From CAKSQL01 sp045649415 (GTDB lineage: Bacteria; Bacillota; Clostridia; UBA1381), in NCBI GenBank assembly GCA_045649415.1, contig JAZRPY010000014.1:124001-188000 (forward strand): DNA of 64,000 nucleotides, written 5' to 3'. The translations under genes were made by a program, and so were the position numbers. Positions 41,858 through 52,800 of this stretch are shown piece after piece. The notes beneath the pieces were generated by a model that was not told the DNA's origin, made no database searches, and worked only from the letters and a program-made list of their open reading frames with translations. The first letter of the stretch is position 1; each line of letters starts with the position of its first letter.

Positions 41858-44134
41858 ATGAAAATGAAATTATGCTCAAGATGTAATAAAAATCCTGCAG
41901 TAATTTTTATAGCTAAGATGGAAGGGGATAAAACTATTCAAGAGGGACTTTGCCTTCCCTGTGCAAAGGAGCTTGGAATTGCACCATTGAATCAAATGAT
42001 GGAAAGTCTTGGTATTGATGAGGACGATATTGAAATGCTAAATGGTGAAATGTCGGAATTTATGGCTAATATGGAGGGTATGGAGTCATTTGACGGTGAT
42101 AGTGAGCAGGAAGAGGGAGGAGCGCAGATAGCTCCTGTTGAATTCTTAACCAGTATGTTTGGTGGTAATGACAAAAAAGATAAAACCCAACAAAAAGCCG
42201 AAAAGGGAAAGAATAGTAAAAAGAGTGGTAAAAAGAGCCTTCTTGATACTTATGGAACAAATCTCACCCTGAAGGCCACAATGGGTAAGGTGGATAGAGT
42301 TATCAACAGAAATGTGGAAATTGACAGAGTTGTGCAGATTTTGAACAGGAGAACAAAAAATAACCCCGTTATATTAGGTGAGCCCGGTGTTGGAAAAACT
42401 GCTATTGCAGAAGGTCTTGCAATGAGAATATTTGAAAAGAATGTTCCACCAAAGCTATTTGGTTATCAGTTGTATCTTGTTGATTTCACTGCATTGGTTG
42501 CAGGAACACAATTCAGAGGACAATTTGAGGCAAGACTAAAAAATCTTTTAAATGAAGCAACTGAGGCAGGAAATGTTATTCTTGTGATTGATGAAATTCA
42601 TAATATTGTGGCAGCAGGGGATGCTGAGGGCGCAATGAGTGCCGCTAACATCTTAAAGCCTGCCCTTGCAAAAGGAGAAATCCAGATTATTGGTGCCACA
42701 ACCTTGTCGGAGTACAGAAAACACATTGAAAAGGACAGTGCTTTAGAAAGACGATTCCAGCCTGTGCTTGTGGATGAGCCTACTCCTGAGGAGAGCATTG
42801 AGATTTTAAGAGGCATCAAGGATTATTACGAGAACTATCATAATGTGAAAATATCGGACGAAATCATAAAGGAAGCAGTTATTATGTCGGACAGATATAT
42901 AACTGACAGATTTCTGCCTGATAAGGCGATAGATGTTATAGATGAGGCAGGCTCAAGGGTAAATCTAAAGAATAAGGCGTTATATGATTTAAAGCTTTAT
43001 AAGGAACGCTTATCGGCTATTGACAGAGAAAACGAGGATGCAACCAAGGAAGAGAACTTTGAAAGGGTTGCAGAATTAAAAAGTGAGCGACTCCAGATAG
43101 AATCCTCAATGGCGCTTGCCGAAAAAGAAGCAGGAAAGGCAAAAATCACCTTTGATGATGTGGCTGCAGTTATTGAGGGATGGACAAAAATCCCTGTTCA
43201 CAGACTAACAGAAACCGAAACTGACAAGTTATTGAAATTAGAGGATAGAATTCACGAAAGAGTTATAGGTCAGGAGGATGCAGTATCGGCAGTTGCAAGA
43301 GCAATCAGGAGAGGTCGTGCCGATATTTCAATTAAGAAAAGACCTGTTTCTTTTATATTTGCAGGCCCCACAGGTGTTGGAAAAACCGAGCTTGTTAAAA
43401 CTATTGCCGAGGTTATGTTCGACAGAGAGGATGCATTGATAAGATTTGATATGTCCGAGTTTATGGAAAAGCACTCGGTATCCAAGTTGATTGGCTCACC
43501 TCCAGGATATGTGGGCTATGATGATGCAGGGCAATTAACTGAAAAGGTCAGAAGAAAGCCATATTCAGTAATTTTACTCGATGAAATAGAAAAAGCAGAC
43601 ACTGAGGTATTCAACCTGTTCCTGCAAATTCTTGATGATGGCAGAGTGGCAGACAGTCATGGAAAGATTGTTAATTTTGAAAATACAATTATTATTATGA
43701 CTACCAATGCAGGCTCGGAATTCAAGCCAAATGGATTGGGATTTGGAGTAAATAACGAGATTACCTTGTCGGATAATGTGGATAAGAGCCTGAAAAGTCA
43801 TTTCAGACCTGAGTTTTTAAATAGAATTGATGAGGTTGTAACCTTTAAGCCCTTAACAAAGGAGGAGCTTAGAAAAATAATCGATTTGATGCTTGAGGAT
43901 ATTGTTAAAAAGCTAAAAGAAAAACAAGCAACAATCACCGTTGGCGATGATGCAAAGGAACTTATCTTAGAGAAGGGCTACGATGTGAAATATGGTGCAA
44001 GACCATTGAAAAGAGCAATTCAAACCTTGCTTGAGGATAAATTATCAAAATTTGCTCTGGAAGGAAAAATCAAAAAGGGAGTTAATATCATTGTCGAAAG
44101 ACAGGATAATGAACTGATATTGAAGGCAGAATAA
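41858..44134 (+). CDS. clpE: ClpE-type AAA+ unfoldase subunit of Clp protease
   Basis: 758-aa class I Clp ATPase. The N-terminus is not the double Clp_N repeat but a zinc finger: CSRCNKNPAVIFI, then CLPCAKELG. AAA-1 has GEPGVGKTA (about 176). A short middle domain with a UVR-like EENFERVAELKSERLQIES coiled coil follows. AAA-2 has GPTGVGKTE (about 503), GSPPGYVGYDDAGQLTE and the LGF tripeptide expected to dock on ClpP. These are ClpE features. The ATG at 41858 has GAGGAG upstream. No ClpP gene or mcsAB is nearby. Confidence 0.88.
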   Translation: MKMKLCSRCNKNPAVIFIAKMEGDKTIQEGLCLPCAKELGIAPLNQMMESLGIDEDDIEMLNGEMSEFMANMEGMESFDGDSEQEEGGAQIAPVEFLTSMFGGNDKKDKTQQKAEKGKNSKKSGKKSLLDTYGTNLTLKATMGKVDRVINRNVEIDRVVQILNRRTKNNPVILGEPGVGKTAIAEGLAMRIFEKNVPPKLFGYQLYLVDFTALVAGTQFRGQFEARLKNLLNEATEAGNVILVIDEIHNIVAAGDAEGAMSAANILKPALAKGEIQIIGATTLSEYRKHIEKDSALERRFQPVLVDEPTPEESIEILRGIKDYYENYHNVKISDEIIKEAVIMSDRYITDRFLPDKAIDVIDEAGSRVNLKNKALYDLKLYKERLSAIDRENEDATKEENFERVAELKSERLQIESSMALAEKEAGKAKITFDDVAAVIEGWTKIPVHRLTETETDKLLKLEDRIHERVIGQEDAVSAVARAIRRGRADISIKKRPVSFIFAGPTGVGKTELVKTIAEVMFDREDALIRFDMSEFMEKHSVSKLIGSPPGYVGYDDAGQLTEKVRRKPYSVILLDEIEKADTEVFNLFLQILDDGRVADSHGKIVNFENTIIIMTTNAGSEFKPNGLGFGVNNEITLSDNVDKSLKSHFRPEFLNRIDEVVTFKPLTKEELRKIIDLMLEDIVKKLKEKQATITVGDDAKELILEKGYDVKYGARPLKRAIQTLLEDKLSKFALEGKIKKGVNIIVERQDNELILKAE

Positions 44135-44135
44135 A

Positions 44136-44170
44136 AAATATGCGAAGCATTAAGCTTCGCATATTTTTTT
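44136..44170. terminator. Bidirectional terminator between clpE and ctp
   Basis: Arms AAATATGCGAAGC (44136-44148) and GCTTCGCATATTT (44154-44166) with flanking T-tracts. Confidence 0.9.
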
Positions 44171-44173
44171 ATA

Positions 44174-45607
44174 TTATTCTTTTTGAAGGTCCTCAAGTTT
44201 TCCACCAAAATAGGTGTAGGCAGTTTCAAATTGAGTGTCTAAAATTTCATCGGTTTTATAAAATACATTTTCGATTTTAACCTGAGTTGAAATGTCTAAA
44301 ACACCATATGGATATAGTCCTGTGTCTGCCTGAAAGCGTGTTACTGCCTGATGAAGAGCATAATCAAAGTTTTTGTCTAATGTGCCTACATAATATCCAA
44401 GTCGGTATAGTCTTTCCTTGGCGGCAAGAACACTATCGTTATTGTCACCCATTTTCCATTTAATTTTGTAGTCAAAGGGTGTATATTTTGAAACATCCAC
44501 GGGCTGACGGGTGTTAAGAACATAAAAATCAGGCTTTATTCCTCTTTTGTCGATTGATGCACCATTTCTTGTTAAGTAATGACCGGTTGTTAACTTAAAG
44601 CCACCATCTTCAATTCTGTACATATCCTGAATAACGCCCTTACCATATGTGGTTTCACCAATAAGAACGCCAACCTTGGAATCCTGAATAGCACTTGAAA
44701 GCACCTCTGATGCACTGGCAGTATTCTCATTCACTAAGACTGCAAATTTATATTTTGGCTTGTCAAGGCGGGAGTAGAAGGTAACATTTTTTTCCTCCTG
44801 ACGATATATTGTTTGAACAATAATGCCCTTTGGAACAATTGTTCCTGCAATATCTACCACCGTGCTTAAGTATCCTCCCGGATTATTTCTTAAATCAAGA
44901 ATGATATTAGTAATTCCTTTTTCATCGAAGAATTTTAGTGTATCCTTGAATTCATTTGCAGTTTTATCTGCAAAGGTGGATATTGAAATAAGACCAATAT
45001 TGCCTTTTAAGGAAGCATAGCTTACAGTTTCGGTAGAAACAGGGGCACGCTTCATAGAGAAGGTCAGTTCCTCGTCGCCTCTCAAAACCTTGATTTTTAC
45101 ATCTGTGCCTAATTCACCACATATCGCATTCTGTGCTTCAGAAAGAGATTTTCTATATAGACTCACACCATTTGCTTCAATTATTTTATCGCCTGCACGG
45201 ACGCCTGCCTTTATAGCACTTCCGTCTTCAATACAGCTTGTGACCTCGATATAGTCATTAACCACCTGAATCACAACACCGATTCCATAGAATGTGTTGT
45301 TAAGATTATCAACATATTGTGTGAACTCCTCAGGAGTGTAGTATTCACTATATTCATCCAAGGAGGCAAAGCCTGCCTTAAGGAGTGGCTGAAGAAATTC
45401 AGGATTGTCGTCAATTGCTTTTTTAAGAGCTTTGTCTATCAGTTCTTCATAAGACACATTCTCGTCTATGTAAAGATTTGCAGCATACATCATAAGTTTT
45501 TCAAAATAATCGTAACCATAGTGATTTTGAGCAGGGGCTGCAAGAACTGTGGCAGAGGATATAGTTGCCGTTGCCAGAGCTGCCAGAATAAAGCGTTTCA
45601 ATTTCAT
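44174..45607 (-). CDS. ctpA: C-terminal processing peptidase (S41) with PDZ and peptidoglycan-binding domains
   Basis: 477-aa secreted protease. Signal peptide KRFILAALATATISSATVLA. A PDZ domain covers about 95-180 (YGIGVVIQVVNDYIEV and AGVRAGDKIIEANG). The S41 catalytic core has NENTASASEVLSSAIQDSK (nucleophile Ser) and IGETTYGKGVIQ (Lys). A C-terminal PG_binding_1 domain (about 405-465, LYRLGYYVGTLDKNFDYALH) targets the cell wall. The ATG at 45607 is preferred to a GTG at 45616 because the GTG lies within the Shine-Dalgarno. Last gene of the murI-DUF1934-ctp run. Confidence 0.92.
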   Translation of the reverse strand: MKLKRFILAALATATISSATVLAAPAQNHYGYDYFEKLMMYAANLYIDENVSYEELIDKALKKAIDDNPEFLQPLLKAGFASLDEYSEYYTPEEFTQYVDNLNNTFYGIGVVIQVVNDYIEVTSCIEDGSAIKAGVRAGDKIIEANGVSLYRKSLSEAQNAICGELGTDVKIKVLRGDEELTFSMKRAPVSTETVSYASLKGNIGLISISTFADKTANEFKDTLKFFDEKGITNIILDLRNNPGGYLSTVVDIAGTIVPKGIIVQTIYRQEEKNVTFYSRLDKPKYKFAVLVNENTASASEVLSSAIQDSKVGVLIGETTYGKGVIQDMYRIEDGGFKLTTGHYLTRNGASIDKRGIKPDFYVLNTRQPVDVSKYTPFDYKIKWKMGDNNDSVLAAKERLYRLGYYVGTLDKNFDYALHQAVTRFQADTGLYPYGVLDISTQVKIENVFYKTDEILDTQFETAYTYFGGKLEDLQKE

Positions 45608-45642
45608 TTTTGTCACCTTTTCCTTTCGGGATATAACTATAG

Positions 45643-46077
45643 CTATTTATTTAAAACAACCTCTAATTTCATATTGTTGTAGTAAGTTTCGTTATTAATG
45701 TTCAATTTATATTTAAGTTCAATATATCCACCATTTGTCTGGGAAAGAGAGAAATCAACATAATCAGTTTCAAGCTCAAGAACCAAATCACCAAAGGGAA
45801 CGCTATATAATATTTCTAGTTTTGTACCTTGGATATATTGCATACGGGTGTTACAGGAACCTGTCCTTTTGATAGTCACCATATCATTTTCTGCTTTTAT
45901 CATCACCGACACATCCCCAAGGTCTGTGAATTCCTTGTACATTAAAAAATATGTACCATTCCTAAAATAAAACTTTCCCTCAGTGGATATTTTTATTGTA
46001 TCCTGATGCTCGTCAAAGCATTGATTGTTTGTGATATTAAATACTGCGTTTGGATTTTCAATAGTTTTCGATGTCAA
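45643..46077 (-). CDS. DUF1934 (YwiB-like) beta-barrel protein
   Basis: 144-aa calycin-like protein rich in beta strands. TEGKFYFRNGTYFLMYKEF and VTIKRTGSCNTRMQYIQGT match the YwiB family pattern. Molecular role unknown. A TTG start (46077) is used because AGGTGA lies 5-6 nt upstream and no ATG is available. It overlaps the end of murI by 20 nt. Confidence 0.8.
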   Translation of the reverse strand: MTSKTIENPNAVFNITNNQCFDEHQDTIKISTEGKFYFRNGTYFLMYKEFTDLGDVSVMIKAENDMVTIKRTGSCNTRMQYIQGTKLEILYSVPFGDLVLELETDYVDFSLSQTNGGYIELKYKLNINNETYYNNMKLEVVLNK

Positions 46078-46858
46078 TTTTTGTCACCTGCCCGTTAATG
46101 TCGCTCTGTAGGAACAATGATGCTAAATTCTCAAAATTTTCAATGTTGTCGCTAACATAGTATTTGCATTCGCCTTTTTCAGTATTGTCGGAAAGGAGAT
46201 TTGAAAATTTAAGCTTGACCTCTTTCGCAATTTCCTGACCTGCATCAATTAGTGTGACCTCATCACCCATAAACTCACCAATAACCTTTTTTAACAGGGG
46301 ATAGTGAGTGCAACCTAAAATAAGAGTGTCAACTCCATTTTCTTTTATTTGTTCGAGGTACTCTTTTACAATTAGCCTTGCAACCTCTGTGTCAAAGTGT
46401 CCGTTTTCCACTAAAGGAACAAATAAAGGACAAGCCTTTGAATAGGTTTTTATTGAGTTATCTTTTGAAAGAATTTTTTCACTGTAGGCATTACTTTTTA
46501 TAGTTCCAGGTGTTCCTATTATACCTATTTTCTTGCTTTTAGTAGCTTTTATGGCGGCATTTGAGGTTGCATCAACAACACCGATAACAGGTACATCTGA
46601 TTGCTTTATTTTTGGCAATGCAACCGAGCTCACAGTTCCACAAGCAACCACAATAAGCTTCACATTATGACTTTTTAAAAAGTCAATATCCTGACAGGAG
46701 TACTTTATAATGGTTTCCTCTGAACGAGTTCCATATGGAACTCTTCCGGTATCACCCAAATATATTAAATTTTCATTTGGAAGAATACTTTTGATTTCCT
46801 TCACAGCAGTAAGACCACCAAGTCCGGAATCAAAAATACCAATACATCTGTTATCCAT
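46058..46858 (-). CDS. murI: Glutamate racemase
   Basis: 266 aa; makes D-Glu for peptidoglycan. GIFDSGLGGLTAVKEI at the N-terminus; catalytic Cys pair in IVVACGTVSSVALP and LILGCTHYPLL; YLGDTGRVPYG between. AAGGAG upstream of the ATG. It begins a murI-DUF1934-ctp transcript. Confidence 0.95.
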   Translation of the reverse strand: MDNRCIGIFDSGLGGLTAVKEIKSILPNENLIYLGDTGRVPYGTRSEETIIKYSCQDIDFLKSHNVKLIVVACGTVSSVALPKIKQSDVPVIGVVDATSNAAIKATKSKKIGIIGTPGTIKSNAYSEKILSKDNSIKTYSKACPLFVPLVENGHFDTEVARLIVKEYLEQIKENGVDTLILGCTHYPLLKKVIGEFMGDEVTLIDAGQEIAKEVKLKFSNLLSDNTEKGECKYYVSDNIENFENLASLFLQSDINGQVTKIDIENY

Positions 46859-46875
46859 AATCAGTTACTCCTTAA

Positions 46876-46904
46876 ATAATATCATAAATTAAAAATTCTA
46901 TCAA
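46876..46904 (-). promoter_or_regulatory. Promoter of murI
   Basis: Minus strand: TTGATA (46899-46904), 17-nt spacer, TATTAT (46876-46881). Confidence 0.75.
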
Positions 46905-46939
46905 TAAAAGCAATTAAATGTTCACATAAAATTTACTTG

Positions 46940-47854
46940 TTATATAGTATTTTCAAGCTTTTTTATAATTTCCTCAAAATATTGGGGAAGGGGAGCAGAA
47001 AACTCTATATACTCTAAGGTTTTCGGGTGTACAAAGCCAAGGGTTGCAGCGTGAAGAAGCTGACCTTCGGTCTTTATTTTTTCTTTTTTTATGCCATAAA
47101 CCCTGTCACCTACTATGCTGTGCCCCAAGGATGCCATATGAACACGAATCTGGTGTGTTCTGCCTGTTTCTAAAATACATTCGGCTAAGGTATAGCCTGA
47201 GTAGTTTTCTAAAATTCTATAATGAGTTACTGCCTCACGCCCACCTGCCACAATTGCCATTTTCTTTCTGTCGGACGGGTGTCTTGCGATTGGCTTTGAA
47301 ATGGTACCGTCCTGAGATAACTTACCATTTAAAAGGGCAATATATCGTCTACTTGCCTTCTTTTCCTTTATTTGCGCTGACAAATGTATATGTGCTGAGT
47401 TTGTTTTTGCAACAACCAACAAGCCACTTGTGTCCTTGTCTATTCTATGCACAATTCCAGGTCTTACTACTCCGTTGATAGCAGAAAGGGAATTGCCACA
47501 ATGATATAAAAGTGCATTAACAAGTGTGCCTGTGTAGTTTCCACAGGCAGGATGAACAACCATTCCCTGAGGCTTGTTCACAACTAAAAGCTCGTCATCC
47601 TCATATACAATGTCAAGGGAAATATTTTCAGGCTCTGCCATAATAAATTCAGGCTCAGGACACTCAATTTCAACTACATCTCCTAATTTCAACTTGTAGT
47701 TTTTTGAAATCTCCCTTCCGTTTACAGTTATATCACCATTTTCTAAAAGCTTAGCTGCATAGGAACGGGAAATGCCTACATCAGCATCACCTATATATTT
47801 ATCCAGTCGTTGTCCATTGGATTTTTCATCTACAGTAAGTATATAATTATCCAT
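46940..47854 (-). CDS. rluD: 23S rRNA pseudouridine synthase, RluD family
   Basis: 304 aa. An N-terminal S4 domain (about 12-70, QRLDKYIGDADVGISRSYAAKLL) is followed by the RsuA/RluA catalytic domain with HRIDKDTSGLLVVAKT (catalytic Asp) and ILETGRTHQIRVHMASLGH. The exact uridine targets are not shown by sequence. Its ATG directly follows the lspA stop codon (TAAATG), so it is translated by coupling. Confidence 0.93.
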   Translation of the reverse strand: MDNYILTVDEKSNGQRLDKYIGDADVGISRSYAAKLLENGDITVNGREISKNYKLKLGDVVEIECPEPEFIMAEPENISLDIVYEDDELLVVNKPQGMVVHPACGNYTGTLVNALLYHCGNSLSAINGVVRPGIVHRIDKDTSGLLVVAKTNSAHIHLSAQIKEKKASRRYIALLNGKLSQDGTISKPIARHPSDRKKMAIVAGGREAVTHYRILENYSGYTLAECILETGRTHQIRVHMASLGHSIVGDRVYGIKKEKIKTEGQLLHAATLGFVHPKTLEYIEFSAPLPQYFEEIIKKLENTI

Positions 47855-48307
47855 TTATTTCTTTTTCCCATCTATAAATATTACATATACCATCAGCAAA
47901 ACAGCACCTACAGTTATACCTATGTCGGCAAGATTGAAAACGGGGAAGTTGATAAAGCATAGCTCAATATAATCTACCACAAATCCACGAAATAGCCTGT
48001 CAATAAGATTTCCTGCTGCGCCACCAAGTATAAGGGATAGTGAAATAAGGGGAAATATATCCTGTGGTGTATGCTTTATTAAATACCATATCAGAGCAAT
48101 GCATACAACAAGAGAGAAAATCCCCAAAATAAAGGTTTTTCCTGATAGCATTGAAAATGCTGCACCTGTGTTTTTAACATATATGAAATTTATTATGTTT
48201 GGTATAAACTCAAATGTGTCTGTTAGTGAGAGATTGTTTATAACTAAAAGCTTTATCCCCTGGTCAAGAATAACTAACAGAGAGGATATAATAATCCAGA
48301 TTAGCAT
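47855..48307 (-). CDS. lspA: Lipoprotein signal peptidase
   Basis: 150-aa aspartic peptidase with four transmembrane helices. Active-site blocks are GAAGNLIDRLFRGFVVDYIEL and FNLADIGITVG (catalytic Asp pair), preceded by NTGAAFSML. It cleaves prolipoprotein signal peptides after lipidation. The lspA-rluD order is common in Firmicutes. Confidence 0.96.
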   Translation of the reverse strand: MLIWIIISSLLVILDQGIKLLVINNLSLTDTFEFIPNIINFIYVKNTGAAFSMLSGKTFILGIFSLVVCIALIWYLIKHTPQDIFPLISLSLILGGAAGNLIDRLFRGFVVDYIELCFINFPVFNLADIGITVGAVLLMVYVIFIDGKKK

Positions 48308-48410
48308 TTTATTTTTCTTCCTTTCGAGCTATATAAAGGTGACATAAATATTGTATCATAAATTTTAATAAATTAAAAGCAATTTATAAAAATAGGAAAA
48401 ATTTTCATTC

Positions 48411-49718
48411 TTAATTGTTGTCGATAATTTCCTCAATTTCCTGGTCAAGCATAAGAATTTTCTCGGCTTTCTTGGTGTCCTCCATTCTCTCGACACTTCG
48501 AAGCCTTCTTATTATTGCTCTTGTTCTTGTGCCCACAAGACTATCAAGTTCCTTGTTTGCCTGATTTAATCTGTTCTGAGTGCTTAAGAGTACCTTTTCA
48601 AAGTTGTTAAATTCGGATTTTACTGCACTCAAAACCTCCCATGCCTCCAGAGAACGCTTCTGGATAGCTACTGCACGAAATCCCATCTGTAAGCTGTTTA
48701 ATAATGCCGCCATTGTGCTTGGACCTGCAACATTTATCTTGTAGTCCCTTTGTAAGACCTCCACAAGACCTCTGTTTACAACCTCTGCATAAAGTCCCTC
48801 AAAGGGAAGGAACATAATTGCAAATTCAGTTGTGTATGGTACCTCAACATATTTTTCGTGAATATCTTTTGCACAAGCCTTGATTCTTGTGGAAAGAGAA
48901 TTAACTGCTTCCTTGATTTTTTCTGTATCCCCTGTGTCATATGCGTCCTGAAGGGCAGCATAGGTATCACCGGGGAATTTTGAGTCGATTGGAAGATATA
49001 TAAAGGAGTCATCCTCAAGTGGCATTTTAATGGCATATTCCACCACATTTTTACTGTTAGGAACAGTGGCAACATTTGTTTCATACTGCTCGTGGGATAA
49101 AATCTCTTCCAATATTGCACCAAGCTGAATTTCTCCTAAAATTCCTCTTGTTTTAACATTAGACAATACCTTTTTCAAATCTCCCACACCATTTGCAAGA
49201 GTCTGCATCTCACCAAGTCCTTTGTAAACCTGTTCGAGCCTTTCGCTCACAAGCTTAAAGGATTGACTCATTTTATCGTCTAAGGTCTTTTGAAGCTTCT
49301 CGTCAACTGTCTTTCGCATATCCTCAATTTTTTTGTTGTTGTCTTCCTGAATATAGGAAAGCTTCTTTTCGATAGTAATACGCATATTCTCTAATTTCTG
49401 TTCGTTTAAGGTTTCGAGAGTTTTTAGTCTTGTTTCCATTTGTGTCATTGAATTTGCAAGAGCCTGACTCATTTTCTCTTGCTTTTTGGTTATGTTTTTA
49501 TCCATTTCACCAATTTTGGTGTTTTGCATTTCATCAGTGTTTTTCTGGCTTGCTAACAAAAGGTCGCCTAAGTTTTTAACAGACATCTGTGTTGTTTCAT
49601 TGATGCTTTTTCTCAAGCTGTCGAACTCTCCATTAACCCCCTTTTTATTTTTCATTATCAAAAGAATTATTGATACTATTATGTTGATTGCCAATAATGC
49701 AAGAATTATATACTCCAT
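48411..49718 (-). CDS. rmuC: RmuC family DNA recombination protein
   Basis: 435 aa. An N-terminal transmembrane helix (2-20) leads into a long coiled coil (about 30-165). The RmuC nuclease-like domain (about 180-400) contains GILGEIQLGAILEEIL, IDSKFPGDTYAAL and FLPFEGLYAEV. In E. coli RmuC limits inversions at short inverted repeats. Own promoter; divided from rpoC by a terminator. Confidence 0.93.
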   Translation of the reverse strand: MEYIILALLAINIIVSIILLIMKNKKGVNGEFDSLRKSINETTQMSVKNLGDLLLASQKNTDEMQNTKIGEMDKNITKKQEKMSQALANSMTQMETRLKTLETLNEQKLENMRITIEKKLSYIQEDNNKKIEDMRKTVDEKLQKTLDDKMSQSFKLVSERLEQVYKGLGEMQTLANGVGDLKKVLSNVKTRGILGEIQLGAILEEILSHEQYETNVATVPNSKNVVEYAIKMPLEDDSFIYLPIDSKFPGDTYAALQDAYDTGDTEKIKEAVNSLSTRIKACAKDIHEKYVEVPYTTEFAIMFLPFEGLYAEVVNRGLVEVLQRDYKINVAGPSTMAALLNSLQMGFRAVAIQKRSLEAWEVLSAVKSEFNNFEKVLLSTQNRLNQANKELDSLVGTRTRAIIRRLRSVERMEDTKKAEKILMLDQEIEEIIDNN

Positions 49719-49751
49719 AGCTATTTCCTCATTTCATATGTATATACTTAT

Positions 49752-49780
49752 ATTATATCTTTATGGAGGGATAATTTCAA
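49752..49780 (-). promoter_or_regulatory. Promoter of rmuC
   Basis: Minus strand: TTGAAA (49775-49780), 17-nt spacer, TATAAT (49752-49757). Confidence 0.8.
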
Positions 49781-49797
49781 TATATTTTTGTTAAAAA

Positions 49798-49835
49798 GTA
49801 AAAGAAAAAGCGTATTCTTTGGAAGAATACGCTTT
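49798..49835 (-). terminator. Terminator of rpoBC
   Basis: Arms AAAGCGTATTCTT (49807-49819) and AAGAATACGCTTT (49823-49835). On the minus strand TTCTTTTACTTTTT follows. Confidence 0.88.
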
Positions 49836-49847
49836 ATTCATAATCAA

Positions 49848-52800
49848 TTATTTGATTTCTGATTCGTCAACCTCTTGACCATCTATGGTAATGCCAACAT
49901 CCTTGTAAACAGGCATTCCTGTTCCGGCAGGCATTAGCTTACCAATGATAACATTTTCCTTAAGACCAAGCAATGGGTCAATTTTTCCTTTAATAGCAGC
50001 CTCTGTCAGAACCTTAGTGGTTTCCTGGAAGGATGCTGCTGACAGGAAGGAATCGGTAGCAAGAGATGCTTTTGTGATACCAAGCAATACAGGTGAAGAT
50101 GTGGCAGGTATGCCGTCACCATTTTTCATAACCTTTTTGTTAGCTTCCTGAAGCTCGAATTGGTCAACAAGTGAGCCAATAATAAGGTCGGTATCTCCTG
50201 CAGTTTCAACTCTTACCTTTCTGAGCATCTGGCGTGTGATAACCTCAACATGCTTATCGTTAATATCAACACCCTGCATACGATAGGTTCTTTGAACTTC
50301 TCTTGTGATATAGTCCTGAACATCACGAGGACCTTTAATTCTCAAGATATCGTTAGGATTGATTGAACCTGCAGTTAGTGGGTCACCCTTTTCTATAATA
50401 TCATCATTTGCAACCTTGATGCTTGAATCATATGGAATCATATAGGTCTTTGCCTCTCCAAGCTCGTCGTTGGTTACTGTGATTTCTCTCTTTTGCTTTT
50501 GCTCAGCAATGCTTACTCTACCACCAATTTCGGAAATGATAGCAAGTCCCTTAGGACGCCTTGCCTCAAACAATTCCTCAATACGAGGAAGACCTTGAGT
50601 GATATCGCTTCCTGATGCAACACCACCGGCATGGAAGGTACGCATTGTAAGCTGAGTGCCAGGTTCACCGATAGATTGAGCAGCGATAATACCAACTGCC
50701 TCACCAACATTAACAAGGTCTCCTGTTGCCAGGTTAGTTCCATAACACTTAGAGCACACACCTGTTTTTGTGTGACAGGTAAGAATACTTCTGATATGAA
50801 CACTCTTGATGCCTGCAGCAATAATCTTGTCTGCAGCGTTACGGGTAATCAATTCGTTTTCTTTTGTGATAACCTCACCAGTTTCAGGATGAATGATATC
50901 CTCTCTTGCAACTCTGTCAATGATACGATCCTTTAATGGCTCGATAACCTCATTTCCGTCCATAATTGCAGATACCCAGATACCCTCTTCAGTACCACAA
51001 TCATTTTCACGAACAATAACATCCTGAGAAACATCAACAAGACGACGGGTCAAGTAACCTGAGTCAGCAGTACGGAGTGCAGTATCGGTAAGACCTTTAC
51101 GAGCACCGTGAGAAGAAATGAAGTATTCAAGTACATTCAAGCCTTCTCTAAAGTTTGCACGAATAGGAATTTCGACTGTTCTACCTTGTGTATCTGCCAT
51201 AAGACCACGCATTGCAGCCAACTGTCTTATCTGGTTAACGCTACCTCTCGCACCTGAGTCTGCCATCATAAAGATTGGATTGAATTTTCCAAGGTTATTC
51301 ATCATAGCCTGTGTAACCTTTTCAGATACGCCTGCCCATGTTTTAATAACCTGGTTATAGCGTTCCTCGTCGGTTAACAAACCACGCCTGAACTTTTTGG
51401 TAATCTTTTCAATCTCAACTTCTGCATCTGCAAGAATTTGTTGCTTCTCTTCAGGCACTTCAATATCTGAAACTGCAACAGTGATTGCACCCTTTGTTGA
51501 ATACTTGTAGCCTGTAGCTTTGATAAGGTCAAGGATTTCAGCAGTTTCGGTTGTGCCATGACTACGGATACATCTTCCGATAATATCACCAAGCTGCTTT
51601 TTGCCGACTGTGACATCAAAGCCGATTTCAAGGTCAAACATTGTTTCAGGGTTAGTTCTGTCAACAAGACCTAAATCCTGAGGAATGTTTTGGTTGAAAA
51701 TAATCTTACCAACAGTTGCATCGATAAGCTTTGACTTGATTTCACCATTGATTTCCTTTTCAACTCTTAACTTGATAGGCGTATGAAGACCTAACTCCTT
51801 GTTATCATAAGCTAAAAGTGCTTCCTCCTCACTGATAAAGCAGTGTGGATGCCACTCCTCGTTTACATCTCTTCCAGGATAATCCTTACCACCAAGCTCA
51901 TCATGCTTGATAATTGTTAAATAGTAACTACCAAGAATCATATCCTGTGTAGGAACTGTTACAGGGTGTCCGTCTTGAGGCTTCAACAGATTGTTTGCAG
52001 AAAGCATTAAGAATCTTGCCTCTGCCTGAGCTTCAGGAGATAGTGGTACATGGACTGCCATCTGGTCACCGTCGAAGTCGGCGTTATATGCAGTACATAC
52101 CAATGGATGAAGCTTCAGGGCTCTTCCATCTACCAAACGAGGCTCAAATGCCTGAATACCAAGTCTGTGAAGTGTAGGTGCACGGTTCAATAGAACGGGG
52201 TGCTCCTTGATAACATCCTCCAAAACATCCCATACCTCAGGCTTTAAGCGTTCTACCATACGCTTTGCACTCTTGATATTGTGTGCTAAGTTTCTTGCAA
52301 CAAGCTCCTTCATAACGAAAGGCTTGAACAGTTCAATTGCCATTTCCTTTGGAAGACCACATTGATAAATCTTCAACTCTGGTCCAACAACGATAACTGA
52401 ACGACCTGAATAGTCAACACGCTTACCCAAAAGGTTCTGACGGAAACGACCTTGCTTACCCTTTAACAAGTCGGAAAGTGACTTTAATGCACGATTACCA
52501 GGGCCTGTTACAGTTCTGCCACGACGACCATTGTTAATAAGTGCGTCAACAGCTTCTTGAAGCATTCTCTTTTCGTTTCTTATAATAATGTCAGGAGCGC
52601 TCAACTCCAAAAGTCTGTTAAGACGATTGTTTCTGTTGATAACTCTTCGATATAAATCATTTAAATCACTTGTTGCAAATCTGCCACCATCAAGCTGAAC
52701 CATAGGTCTTAGATCGGGGGGGATAACAGGGATTACTGTGAGAATCATCCATTCGGGGCGGTTGCCTGAGGAGATAAATGACTCAATAATCTCTAATCTC

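Noticed and set aside
47044..47478. 144-codon plus-strand frame opposite rluD
   Set aside because: It is antisense to conserved RluD motifs, and its Leu/His/Cys-rich composition is typical of a shadow frame.
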